Assembly (NCBI GenBank): GCA_015501595.1
Contig: JADNRX010000014.1
Location: forward strand, 310,001-374,000
DNA: 64,000 bases
Origin: Hymenopellis radicata
Lineage: Eukaryota; Basidiomycota; Agaricomycetes; Agaricales; Physalacriaceae
Direction: 5' to 3'
Shown: positions 22,866 through 32,683 of the stretch, piece by piece
Layout: every line of letters starts with the position of its first letter
Numbering within the stretch: the first letter of the stretch is position 1
Made by a program: the position numbers and the translations under genes
The notes under the pieces: generated by a model
Seen by the model: the letters and a program-made list of their open reading frames with translations, nothing else
Databases searched by the model: none
What the model was told of the DNA's origin: nothing

Positions 22866-25649
22866 TTAGACGATATCTCGATGAGTACGTACAGCATCGA
22901 TCAGTGATTTCGCCACAGAGCGCAAGCGCGACTGAAGTACCTGACCTTGTCGATCAAGAGGTGGCGCGTCTGCAGCCACAACATTCTGAAGCTCCAGAAG
23001 GAGGGTAGCCGTCCACGGAGAGTGCAAGATGAAATTGACTATTACATCGTCAGTGACATAAGGATTCAAACAACGTGCCATACCATGAGAATGGGGTTGT
23101 CGTAATAAGTGGATCAGTGCCCGACAGATGACCGGACAAACAAGAATGGCTAAAGCCTCTTCATCGCCAAAGAATCGACCCCGAATGATAAGAAGAAGAA
23201 CGTCCCGGAGACAGTCCCAGGCTTCAGCAATCATTCTAGAAAAGTCAGAAGGTCAGTATCGCGTCCAGAGTAAGGAGATACTGGGAAAATCCAGCTGGTG
23301 TTCATGTCAGTCGCCAAAGGTAGCTTGTAACACCACGGCAGTGCTCACCGGCCTGATAAAGGTCTGTGGGCCCAGCTGTAGTAAATATATGCCACAGTTT
23401 CGCTTGATCGAGCACTTTCATCCGAGAAGGTTTCTTTTCTTGTGACAACGCAACAAACAGCGTCGCCGCAAAGTGCGATTGTGTCACTCTGGGCCATTCG
23501 CACAACCCCGCTAGGATTATCCGGAACAGACTCATCGCAGTATCATGCGTGGTGTGTCCGAGAGCCGTGAAGTTACTATGCCGCAAACAGACAACAAAAT
23601 CCAGGGTTGACTTCAATTGTCTCCTTGACGTCAACGGCCTAGATAACGGTTGAGAATATAAGTGGAACAAAAAAGACACGAGGACTGACTGCATACATCG
23701 GCCTAGCACTGAGATGAAGGAATCAGACGGCGCTTACGATGTTGAAATATAGCACGTACAGCTATTGACGCGCTCCATGAAGTCGATGCTGATATCTTTG
23801 ATCAGTTTCAGTATTGAACTGTTCATGACAGTCGTGTCAAACAACACGAGGGCTTCGACCAATGTTTCCTTGACTGCAGGGTAACCATGAGAACTTGAGC
23901 TAATAATGAGCAAAGGCCACACACCCGAGAGTTCGTCGTCTGCGTCGCCTATGTACACCCAAAGTTCATAGAACACCGTGCATAGATCCTCCCGATTGCA
24001 CACTTGATGACGATGATGACAGGCATCCTCCCTCAATAGGTCCAGAAGCGTTTCGGACATGATGTGCAGCAGCCGCGTGTTCCTCTCAACATTAGCAGGA
24101 TGGCTCTTCAGGAATGACAAATAATGAAACAAGACATGCTTCTCCGCGTGTAAGTATGTGTTGAAAGTGTATGCGCTTACTAACCAGAATGGCATTTCCT
24201 GCCAGCCTCGGGTCGTTCTCAGAAGGCCTAGTTTCGCATTCAAGAACGCTCGGCAGCAAATGAGGAGTATGGTATAACCATGCGGCGGTCTGCAAATTAT
24301 GAGTGACATTGCCTTACAACGTAGACATTATCATTCACCGTCAAGCTGACTATTTCCGTATTTGCAAGCCTAAGATCATCCCAAGTGCGCCACAACCAAT
24401 ATAGCGTGTCATATCTGTCGACCACGATGCGTTGAGCAGTATCAAGCTCAGTTAGTGGCGTCGAGACGATTAAACTGGTGACGACGTCGTCGGGGAACAT
24501 CACGACGTGTAAAAGATCCAGGAGACAACTCAAAGTGTGTGGTTGTTCGAGTACGGGTTTTGAGCACCGATCCAATTCAGTTTCCGCAGCCTGCTATGCT
24601 TTGAGCTTCAGAGGGTAACATCAGATGGAAACTAACAGCATAAAGAGTTATCATCATTGCAAAGTTGATACGTTCTTGCTCCACGATAGGGTCGGAGCTA
24701 TAATTCGCTCGGAAGCCTCCAGTCACGGTGTTCAAAACACATTGTCTGAGAGGTTCCAAAAGCCGACGACGGATGAGCTTACTGACCTAGATTAGCTAAC
24801 GTACTAGAGAAGAACTATTTCACACACATTTCATCTTCAACGACGAGGATCACTGACGGTAAAGTGATACAGGTCGCAAACAGCAAGCGAATACCAATAC
24901 GCTTCGCGGCCGGCGACGCGTGTTGGGAGTTGAGAACTGTTCCTACCAAGTCCCAGGAGCCTAAGACAATGATGCTGGCGATCAGGGCAAACTTTGCGAC
25001 CATGCAGATAATGATGTCTACCTGGAAGTTGGGATGCGCCACGTAAATTATCGTCCTCGCGCTGAGGACGCCATGGCTCAGATGTATGCGTGTCTACCTC
25101 ATTGGAACCTGAAATTAGAGCCACAGCTGCGTCGGCAATTTTAACCAGAACAGAATCCACCCAGCATACTATTGTCGAAGACGCATGAGATGACACTTCC
25201 GAGGCAGCGATCGCGTGGAAAACGCGTCGATGTTCGAACAAGATACGTAGAAAGGCAGGCCGCACTTGTCATGTGTAAAGCACAAGTTACCAAAGAAGAT
25301 AGAGGAGCGACATACAAAGGAGTGCAAATTGAGTCTGCGCATGTTCTTCGAACGTCCTGTTTCCAACATTATCCAAGAATTGAATGAGAACTTGCGAAGC
25401 GGCTGAGATGACGGTATGGATGCTTGTGTCCTAACCAAGCTCATCAACATTGGTAGCAAATGCGATGCTTGGGCTTACTTTGCGTATGGCCGCGACCTGA
25501 ATATTTTCCAAGATTTGAACCGCCCCCAACACGTCAGTGGGTTCGCAACCAGGCTCCGATAAATACGTCGCAGATGGCGATAAGAATGATCAAAGGCTAC
25601 AAAGTCTGCCTCAGAGTCGGACTCAGTATCGCTGCTCGGCAAGGACATG
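22866..25649 (-). CDS. Hypothetical all-helical (ARM/HEAT-like) protein
   Basis: Multi-exon gene with no family I can name. The N-terminus is acidic (MSLPSSDTESDSEADFVAFD). Then come repeated amphipathic helix pairs: ATYLSEPGCEPTDVLGAVQI, DTSIHTVISAASQVLIQFLD, LRILFEHRRVFHAIAASEVS, CWVDSVLVKIADAAVALISG, FALIASIIVLGSWDLVGTVL, LSCLLDLLHVVMFPDDVVTS, WEMPF-like LVSAYTFNTYLHAEKHVLFH, and near the end LAILVCPVICRALIHLLRQP and WTATLLLELQNVVAADAPPL. The pattern suggests an alpha-solenoid of about 750 residues. At least seven introns. The frame slips once at ~25581-25592 just after the acidic N-terminus; exon borders elsewhere are approximate. Leu/Ala richness and regular helix spacing are what I see; the repeat class is inference. 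Confidence 0.55.
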
Positions 25650-25784
25650 GTCGACGATGAGTGTTAGTGGAAGAGATGGGAGCACCTGGCAGTAATATTG
25701 ACATTAGGGAAGCCACGAAAGAAGCTTGATGACTGAAGCGAAGTCGATGAACGTTTACACGTGCCAGTGACGCTCAAGTGCCAG

Positions 25785-26731
25785 TCACAATCCTTCTATG
25801 CTCTTAAGATACGAGGTTACATCGGTATGACAGTCCAATACAGCCTCGTTCTGTGAAAATATATTCTCAAAGGCATCTCCTGCCTCGTTGCTCTATAAAT
25901 CTGTGAGCCTCCGTCGCAGGACATGGTAGAAAGGCGAATATTACTCGCCTCCATATCGTTATATTGAAGGTCCTGCCAATCTTCGTCCTCCTCCGCCGGA
26001 TAGCAGAGAGCATATCACGCCTATTCTGAGACACTCCACCAAGAGCGGCATGCCTCCCTTGTCCTCCACTGCCTTTCGTGCTGTAACGTGGATTTCCTTC
26101 GTTTCACCGGGAGCTCGAGCTTTTTAGCAGCCTTTTGTGGTGTTGCAGACGACGGTTCATCAGGATCTGGAGGCGGCTCATCGTCTTCGGAGTCAGAATC
26201 TCCGGCGCCACCGCGTCGCCGGTGTTTATTGGTCAAGTAATCCAGATATGTGAGCGTTGGTCTGAATTGGTGAGTCTCTTTTATTGGATGCAGGTGTAGC
26301 TCGCCTGGGTATTCGTTAAGCAGTGCATGCAGCGCGAGAGAGGTAGCGCACCGTTCCGGACGATGCCAATCATATGAGCCCCGTTTTGATGAACAGGCTC
26401 GCTCTGCAGCCGTACTTCAGACAACCTTGGCGGATCTTTCTCGTCCTTGACGGCTGATGCTTGATTCTTTTCGCGATCGTCTTCAACCCTAGCTGCACCG
26501 AGCTCCTTTCCGCGATCTGTGTTCCAGACGTCGGTCGCGTATCAGCAGGGACATGGACTTCGAGGCGGTGGACGCCTGGTTTGATGCGTGCTTTGACGCG
26601 TTTTCCACTGGCTACAGCGGACGGTGGAGGCTGCAAAGGCCGTGTAAGCAAAGGAACTGGTGTATCTGTAGCGATAGCCGATCCGAAAAGCGTATAGGAA
26701 GACTATGAACCACCTCGTCGTCGACGTCCAT
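25785..26731 (-). CDS. RPC37: RNA polymerase III subunit RPC5/Rpc37 (frame broken five times)
   Basis: Subunit of the Pol III TFIIF-like heterodimer (with Rpc53) used in initiation and termination. Start MDVDDEVVHSLPIRFSD. Family blocks in order: LTRPLQPPPSAVASGKRVKA, RIKPGVHRLEVHVPADTRP, DVWNTDRGKELGAARVEDD, RLSEVRLQSEPVHQNGAHMI, TNKHRRRGG, VTARKAVEDKGGMPLL, GGVSQNRRDMLSAIR, AEEDEDWQDLQYNDMEAS, and after an intron (~25934-25883) NEAGDAFENIFSQNEAVLDC / HTDVTSYLKSIEGL at the stop. The blocks fall in different frames: slips at about 26653, 26533, 26096, 26039 and 25996. Each is repaired by one extra G or C in a GG/CC run. The order and completeness of the protein argue for consensus errors in a functional gene. 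Confidence 0.85.
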
Positions 26732-26885
26732 GGTCAAAAGCAAGTTACGTCACTCGATCGGATAGTTTTCTCTCCCTCAGCGTAACTCACCGTGACCGAT
26801 CGCAACAATTCATGGGACGACTACTACAGTATGGCACTGCTGGTACACTGCTTCACGACTACATATATGACATAGTGATAAATAC

Positions 26886-28899
26886 TCAATCCATAGCTGG
26901 AAGTGTTACGGTCGTACTGTGTGGTTTAGGGAAGCCATACTCGCTTTGAGATTGGACAACAGTAGGGGGCGAGGATAAGGATATAGAGGACGAGACCGTC
27001 CCAATAGAATTCCAAGAGTTCCTGGTCATCGGTCTGGTTAGCCCTCTGACTTCGACTTCATCGGCGTCTTGCCCGATGAGCCTGGGACGGCGAGAGACGC
27101 CAGTACGAGTTAAACGATTGGGTGGAGTCGTTCGAGGGTTTATAAAATCGGGATGACCAGCATTGCGACAATAATGATTTTGCGCTTTATCGTTTTCATT
27201 TCGTCGCACGACCCGACCAAAGCTGTGAACGGAGAGGAGGGAGATGATTATCCCTGTGACACATGAGCGACAAGGAAATGTGTTGAGAGGAGACGCACAA
27301 TGTAGAGATATCCATTCCGCCAGGGTGAGTCCATTAGGCACAGTCATACCGATAACGGCGAGAAGGGCGACAACGACGCAGAGAGCACTGATGAGAGCCG
27401 TGTAGCAAAGCTGGAGTATTTATCTTAAACCAAAAATACGGAGGTGGGCGTAGAGGACGCTCACCTCGTCTTTCATAGCTTCACGGAATTGTTCCATTCT
27501 GGGCATGTATCGACCAAGCCTACTGTAGGATGAGAGGGCCAGGGAACTCCGTCCTTGTCGTCCCGCACGCGTTCCCTCCGATGAAGCATCTGACATAACC
27601 GGTAGCGGTGATTGTGGGATTGGTGCGTCTGCGTGGATCGACGGTTTACGGCACAATCGGGCAGTGCTCGTATCTGAACGGAAAAAGAAAATACGACTCT
27701 TGAACGTCGACAAAAAGGAGCGGCTGGGAGGCTTTGAAGGCGAATCTGTAATCGCAGTCTCAACTTCCGGCTTGGGAACGTAATCCCACCAGCCACGACC
27801 CGATGGCCCGCATACGTTTTCGTTCTCCCCTGTACATTCACCCAGCGACAATCTAATGGACATTCTCCCACGTATTAGAGGAGAGTCTTTCGATCTCCAA
27901 ACAGCCGACAGAACTGCAGTTCGAAGCCTTAGTAATGTAACGTGTACAGTGAAAAGCAGTTAACTTACAACATAGGCATATGAAGAGGACTTCGGCCAGT
28001 TGGATGAGCAGGTACACGCGGATCCACCTCAGGTTCCGGTCACTTCGAAAACAACTGGCTAACTTATCTTCAAAAAGTGCTCATGAATATGATTCGAGAC
28101 TCACTTGATAGTGCGTGGGCACCTCTGGTTACTGTTAGGTCGAGTATCGACAGGGAAAAGGAAGCAAGCGCGAACAAGCCCAACATGCACAGCACGAAGC
28201 GCGAGTCGTTTAGACATCGATAGGCCTTGAATCCAAGTATACAAGTGATCTTCCGAATCTAAATTTCAGCCGAAGAACACACTCCCAGTCCTAAGAACAC
28301 GTACCAGCAAATTTAGGGAAATGGTACCAAGTGTACAAGCAGTGATCATGATTCTGTGAATTTCGTCAACATACATTAAATCATAATGAAGGCGGGACGG
28401 ACGCTGTGCAGTTCACGGATCCGTCGAATAGGCCGACGATGAGCGGGATGGCCGTCAAAACGCCCATGAGTTGGCTTGCAAATAGAATGTAGAAGAGGAC
28501 TTTCTTCTTCACATTCGCGCGCCGAAGGTAATCGCCAGACACGACGGCGTTCCTCGCGAAAAGGGCGCCGATGGATCCAACTAACAGCGCAGCAATTGTC
28601 GTGGCATGCTGGTTTTCGATGTACGGTTGGGCGACGAGGGAACCGTCGCCTAGAGCGATGTACGCGGGTGCAAAGTCCGAAATCGGAATGGTGTGATAGT
28701 AACGAGCGTAATCTGGTATCACCAGCGTCGTTGTCAGTGCAATCACGACTTCGTTGGGCGCGCAGCATGATAACGGTGGCGGGGCGGTAAAACGAGGAAA
28801 GACCTGCTGTGTATCGATTTGAACGGGTGTGGGAGGAGTTGGTCCAGAGAGCGGCCAAGTCGGGGATGGCGAAATCATAGGGGCGAAACGCGCATTCAC
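26886..28899 (-). CDS. Hypothetical multi-pass (about seven-TM) membrane protein
   Basis: Unrecognised. The N-terminal ~100 residues are Pro-rich and probably extracytoplasmic. They are followed by hydrophobic spans: TTIAALLVGSIGALFARNAV, KVLFYILFASQLMGVLTAIP, MITACTLGTISLNLL, FVLCMLGLFALASFSLSILD, RVYLLIQLAEVLFICLCC, CYTALISALCVVVALLAVIG, and a weaker one around TGIIISLLSVHSFGRVV. Between spans six and seven there is a long Ser/Arg-rich loop. The tail is hydrophilic, with GLTRPMTRNSWNSIGTVSSS. Introns at ~28378-28310, ~28260-28230, ~28110-28060, ~27960-27890 and ~27470-27420 (approximate). The topology looks receptor-like, but no signature was seen. It lies head-to-tail behind a secreted-type protein. 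Confidence 0.6.
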
Positions 28900-29254
28900 T
28901 CGACAATCGAAAAAAAGGTCAGAAGAAGAAAATCATAGCACGGAGAGAACAGAGGCTCTGCCAATGCGCTGAGCGAGCAGCCTGGTCAAAGTAAAGTGGA
29001 AAGGAAGATTGACCCATGGTAACATCGAACAACTGGCAACTGCCATGCGTTGGGCGTCGCAACGATGAGATTTTCTCCGATTCCGGTGGTGACAATCAGG
29101 CACGGGACCAACGCGCCCTGGTCACAGTTTCCTCCGCGTCGCCCATTGTGATGCTTCTTATGCTTACAGTGTATAAATTTCTGGACTGACAGAAATGACC
29201 AATTCATTAAGATTGAATGATATCACGAAGCACGGCCCGGTCGTTCATGGACGC
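28900..29254. other. Intergenic region, no gene seen
   Basis: About 355 bp between the membrane protein start and the stop of the upstream surface protein. It must hold the membrane gene promoter. Short frames here show no recognisable protein. Confidence 0.5.
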
Positions 29255-30395
29255 TTAAAGGTACCTTACGACCATGATGATGTGCAGCACGAATATCAGT
29301 GCCGAGAAAACAGCGTGTCCTTGTAGTTTGCTTCCGGCATCAGCATCATCTGTAATGGGGACGAAGCCAGATAGCGAGGACATAGGTTCCCCGCTATTTG
29401 TCGTCGTCATAACGTATGTCTCCGTCAATCTAGAAAACATTCTCAGGAAACCGACGATGAAGGGAAGTTCAAAGGACGCACGTAGTTGTCATGGGTTTAC
29501 TGTCTACTGTTGTAGTCGCCACGAGTGTAGACAATGATTCTACAACAATGACGCGGGTAACCAATTCCGTGGTGGTCACAGTGCCGAAGTCGAATGGAAG
29601 ACCCGCGCTGGCGGCGAGTGTGATGGTGATCAAGGTTGGTGCCTGTGCAGACGAGGTCGATGATGAGAGGAACGGAGAAATGCCTGGGGCGTTGGCAGCC
29701 TGGGGCTGTTCCTGTAGCGAGTTGGTGTTTTCGGTGCATGTCCCCGACGGCTGGGAGTTTTCGATGGGTATCGTTATGGGGGTTATAATGAAGAATGATT
29801 CGCCATTAATGCGAGAGGATTCATAGAAGGTGAGCTATCGGGCGTCAGAATGAGAAGACAGTCAAGTTATATATGAACGAACATTATAATTGCCAGGTTG
29901 AAATACAGCTGGAACGTGCCAGTTCAGGTGTCGGACGGAACCAGATTCTCCAGAGAGAAACTGGGTGCCTTGGGTAACAGTGAGATTGGTATTCGTGTCC
30001 GATGAGACCAGGTAATTTCGAGGAGGTCCAAGGAGGTGTCCTGCATTTGCGCCAGCTTGCCATCGCCAGATACCTATGTTATCACAACAATCAAAGATTG
30101 CGTTCGAACATTGATAAAGGGGAGCTTACTTCAACGGAAATAGGCAGAGGGCTTCCGGCGTGACCAGGGCTAGAGAACAACTTTATGAGATCGTATTACT
30201 ATGGAAGACAAGAGCGAAAAACCTATTAGCACTGGGAGCATTGATGATGGAAAGACCATAAGTGAAGAACTGGCCGTTGACGTATTGACCGCTTGCCAGA
30301 GCGCATGGTAAAAAAGCAGAGAAAATATGCAAAAGTATAAGCAAGCAAGAGGTAGAACGAGTGACGTTGAAACGAAAGGGCGACCTGCCGCCCAT
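29255..30395 (-). CDS. Secreted/cell-surface protein with signal peptide and C-terminal hydrophobic tail
   Basis: Type found widely in Agaricomycetes, without assigned function. The N-terminus MGGRSPFRFNVTRSTSCLLI..FSAFLPCALASGQYVNG is a signal peptide cleaved near ALASG. The mature domain is beta-rich: PGHAGSPLPISVE, NYLVSSDTNTNLTVTQGTQF, LNWHVPAVFQPGNYNLTFYE, SRINGESFFIITPITIPIEN, SQPSGTC. A Ser/Thr/Pro-rich stalk with TLITITLAASAGLPF follows. The end, HAVFSALIFVLHIIMVVRYL, is a hydrophobic segment with almost nothing after it, as in a GPI signal or tail anchor. Introns at ~30225-30175, ~30130-30075, ~29880-29826 and ~29480-29430. One-base slip at ~30050 (GCGC context). Confidence 0.62.
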
Positions 30396-30508
30396 TGCGA
30401 GTAATGGCGGTCTGTTTTAAGTGAAGACGCAGACGCGATCGAAAGCGATCGTAAGCCAAGGTCGTAAGGGTTGGAGATCCCGGGTAATCTCTTCCCACCC
30501 GCACGCCC

Positions 30509-31714
30509 ATGGCCGTCGCAGAGCTCGACGCTGCTCCAGCCGCAGCAGCGCCCTCAGGGAAGACGCCCATCTATGAGGGCAGTACGCAGTTCAGAAATTG
30601 GCGATATTCAACGGAGAGGCTCATGGAGGTACGGGCATCAATGAATGAAGCAGCGGTTGCCGTTATAAAGCGTACCCTCGAGGCTTATGAGGTTGAATCG
30701 TCCTACCATTCACCGAAATACAGCCCCTGATTGCCCGTAGCCAGGCTCGTCGTTCAACGTGTCTTTCTTGACGGCCTCCGAGGAGATTCTACTGGTGAAG
30801 CACTACTTGACCAAAATCACACAGCTATGCAGCCTTTTCCGATTTCCAGAGGAAGTCGAAGCTACGGCCGTCAGCTATATGAAGAGATTTTATCTCAAAA
30901 ACACCGTCATGGACTGGCATCCGAAGAATGTCATGTATGTGATCTATCTGTTGCTTCGATAAATGTTAATTTCAGTTGAGACGCTAGGCTCACCGCCCTC
31001 TTCCTGGCCACCAAAACCACGAACAATCCGATATCGCTGGAAACGTATACCACGCATATCAAGGGCACGATCCCCTCGGACGTGATTGACCTGGAATTCT
31101 TGGTTGCGCAGAGCTTGGGTTTCGAATTTTCCGTGTGGCACGCTCACAGAGCGTTGTGGGGCCTTTGGCTCGACTTTCAGGTAGTCTTATATCATAGTCC
31201 GCTGAATTTTGCGATAACGATGATTTCCCAGAGTTTACCCAACATACCGAGTAACTGGCCGGCGTCGCACAAGGATTCATACGAAGTTGCCTTGAACCAT
31301 GTCCGTGAATCTCGATTGTCAGATGCCGAACTCGTCTATACACCGTCACAAATTGCTCTCGCCTGCATGTCGAACGTGTTCCCCGAAGAAAGCAATGAAT
31401 GGCTAAAATCTAAATTCCCGCCCGAAGGTTTACCTGCAATACAAAATACTATCCAGAGCATAAAAGACATGATGACCACGTCCGGTATTCCCCCAGATGT
31501 GGAGTCTGTGCGAGAGGTCGATCGTCGATTGCGGCTATGTAAAAATCCTGAGAAAGTAGTCGGGAGCAAGGCGTATGTGGCGAGGAAAGAGGAGCAAGAA
31601 AGGAAAGCAACGGAGAAGAGAAATCGTAAAGCAGAAGGAGTGGGACCTGACGAAGATCCTTTCGGCCACGAACTTACAAAAGGTGTAGACGACGATGACG
31701 ACGAAGACGACTGA
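30509..31714 (+). CDS. CCL1: Cyclin H (TFIIH/CAK cyclin Ccl1/Mcs2)
   Basis: Regulatory partner of CDK7 in the CDK-activating kinase and TFIIH; supports RNA polymerase II CTD phosphorylation. The N-terminus has YEGSTQFRNWRYSTERLMEV, matching the N-terminal helix of cyclin H. First cyclin fold: LTASEEILLVKHYLTKITQL, FRFPEEVEATAVSYMKRFYL, TVMDWHPKNVM, LTALFLATKTTNNPISLETY. Second fold: VIDLEFLVAQSLGFEFSVWH, HRALWGLWLDFQ, YTPSQIALACMSNVF. The tail has SVREVDRRLRLCKNPEKVVG and a Lys/Glu/Asp-rich end, ..DDDDDEDD. Introns at ~30681-30747, ~30936-30990 and ~31180-31235 (approximate). It is divergent from the surface protein gene, 113 bp apart. Confidence 0.92.
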
Positions 31715-31931
31715 TATTTGCATGCTATGAACTAGATTGTATTCCTTCAGAACACTGTATATATATGGTTCAATATCCACACCCGAAAGAGACCTCTCGA
31801 ACGCGTCTATCCAGGAAATCATCCATGTTGGCTACCTTTTGACCTTGCCAACCATTGCGTGAAGCCATTGACAAGGCTTCGAAGGAGCCGAAGATATCAC
31901 ACAACAGGACCATTACCACCAATAGATATAT

Positions 31932-32485
31932 TCAGAAACCTGTGACTGTAATGAGCGAAGAACACACAAGCGCAGGTGGACTTACAGCAATCACAATCAA
32001 AAGGACACAGCGGTGTATCTGAGTGTGTCTTAATAGATACACCATTAAGCGCATCTTATACGCACCACCACCCTCTTTGGACATGCCTAATTCGTCTTCC
32101 TTGTAAATAGACCAGCCCTCCTCCGTTGTCCGCCCTAGGAGGAAAATAATGAGTCACGGTAAGAGGAAGACGTGAAATACAGACTTGAGCTGGAGCCCCG
32201 CGAGTCGGCAAAGTTGTCTTCAGTTTTTGAGACACCTTCGGGAGCGGCAGATTTGACCTTGGCTTTCTTTGCGCGTTTTGGAGGCGGCGGTGGGAGTGAT
32301 GAGGAGTCAATGACAGTAACTGGCACGACCTTGGATGAGGAAGAGGAAAGAGCAGGAGTAGCGGATTGAGATTCGTCGCGGCGACGTTTCTTGGTTTTCT
32401 TCTTCTTTGGCAAGGAGGAGGACGCGACAGGAAGAGGGGCTGCACCTTTGGCAGCGAAAATGTCGTCAATTTCAGACTTTGGCAT
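31932..32485 (-). CDS. DUF1764-family small basic protein
   Basis: Conserved eukaryotic protein of unknown function. Start MPKSEIDDIFAAKGAAPLPV. A Lys-rich stretch LPKKKKTKKRRRD and PPPKRAKKAKVKS (nuclear or nucleolar-like signals) follow. The family signature is spread over four exons: DNFADSRG, RTTEEGWSIYKEDELGMSKE, GGDTPLCPFDCDCCF. The assembly needs acceptor CTAG at ~32133, donor GTGCGT at ~32067, and a last intron starting GTAAGT at ~31981, which leaves an 8-nt terminal coding exon giving ..CCF and the stop. The Cys-rich end is invariant in this family as I know it. Divergent from Swi1. Confidence 0.8.
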
Positions 32486-32683
32486 GAAGAAAGAGGAAGG
32501 TCTATTATGTATAGATGAGAGCAAGATGGAAAAAAATTGCAAACTCCGACCGTTTTATGGCCGCGGCCGGCGGAGCCGGTGAACAAGCCGGTTGCTGGTG
32601 ACCGAATAAACTCCCACTGAGAGGGTATCCCGAACATTTGCGCGACCGTGGAAGCAGGTTCTCGTTGTTGATAGTCAGACAGC

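Noticed and set aside
25785..26731. Calling RPC37, CDK11, SmD2 and other slipped genes pseudogenes
   Set aside because: Each slip is one base, in G/C runs, with no stop codons or degraded motifs elsewhere, and some are essential single-copy genes. Sequence error explains all of them.
28986..29207. 73-codon minus-strand frame upstream of the membrane protein
   Set aside because: Lys/His/Cys-rich and lacks continuity with either neighbour; treated as non-coding promoter region.
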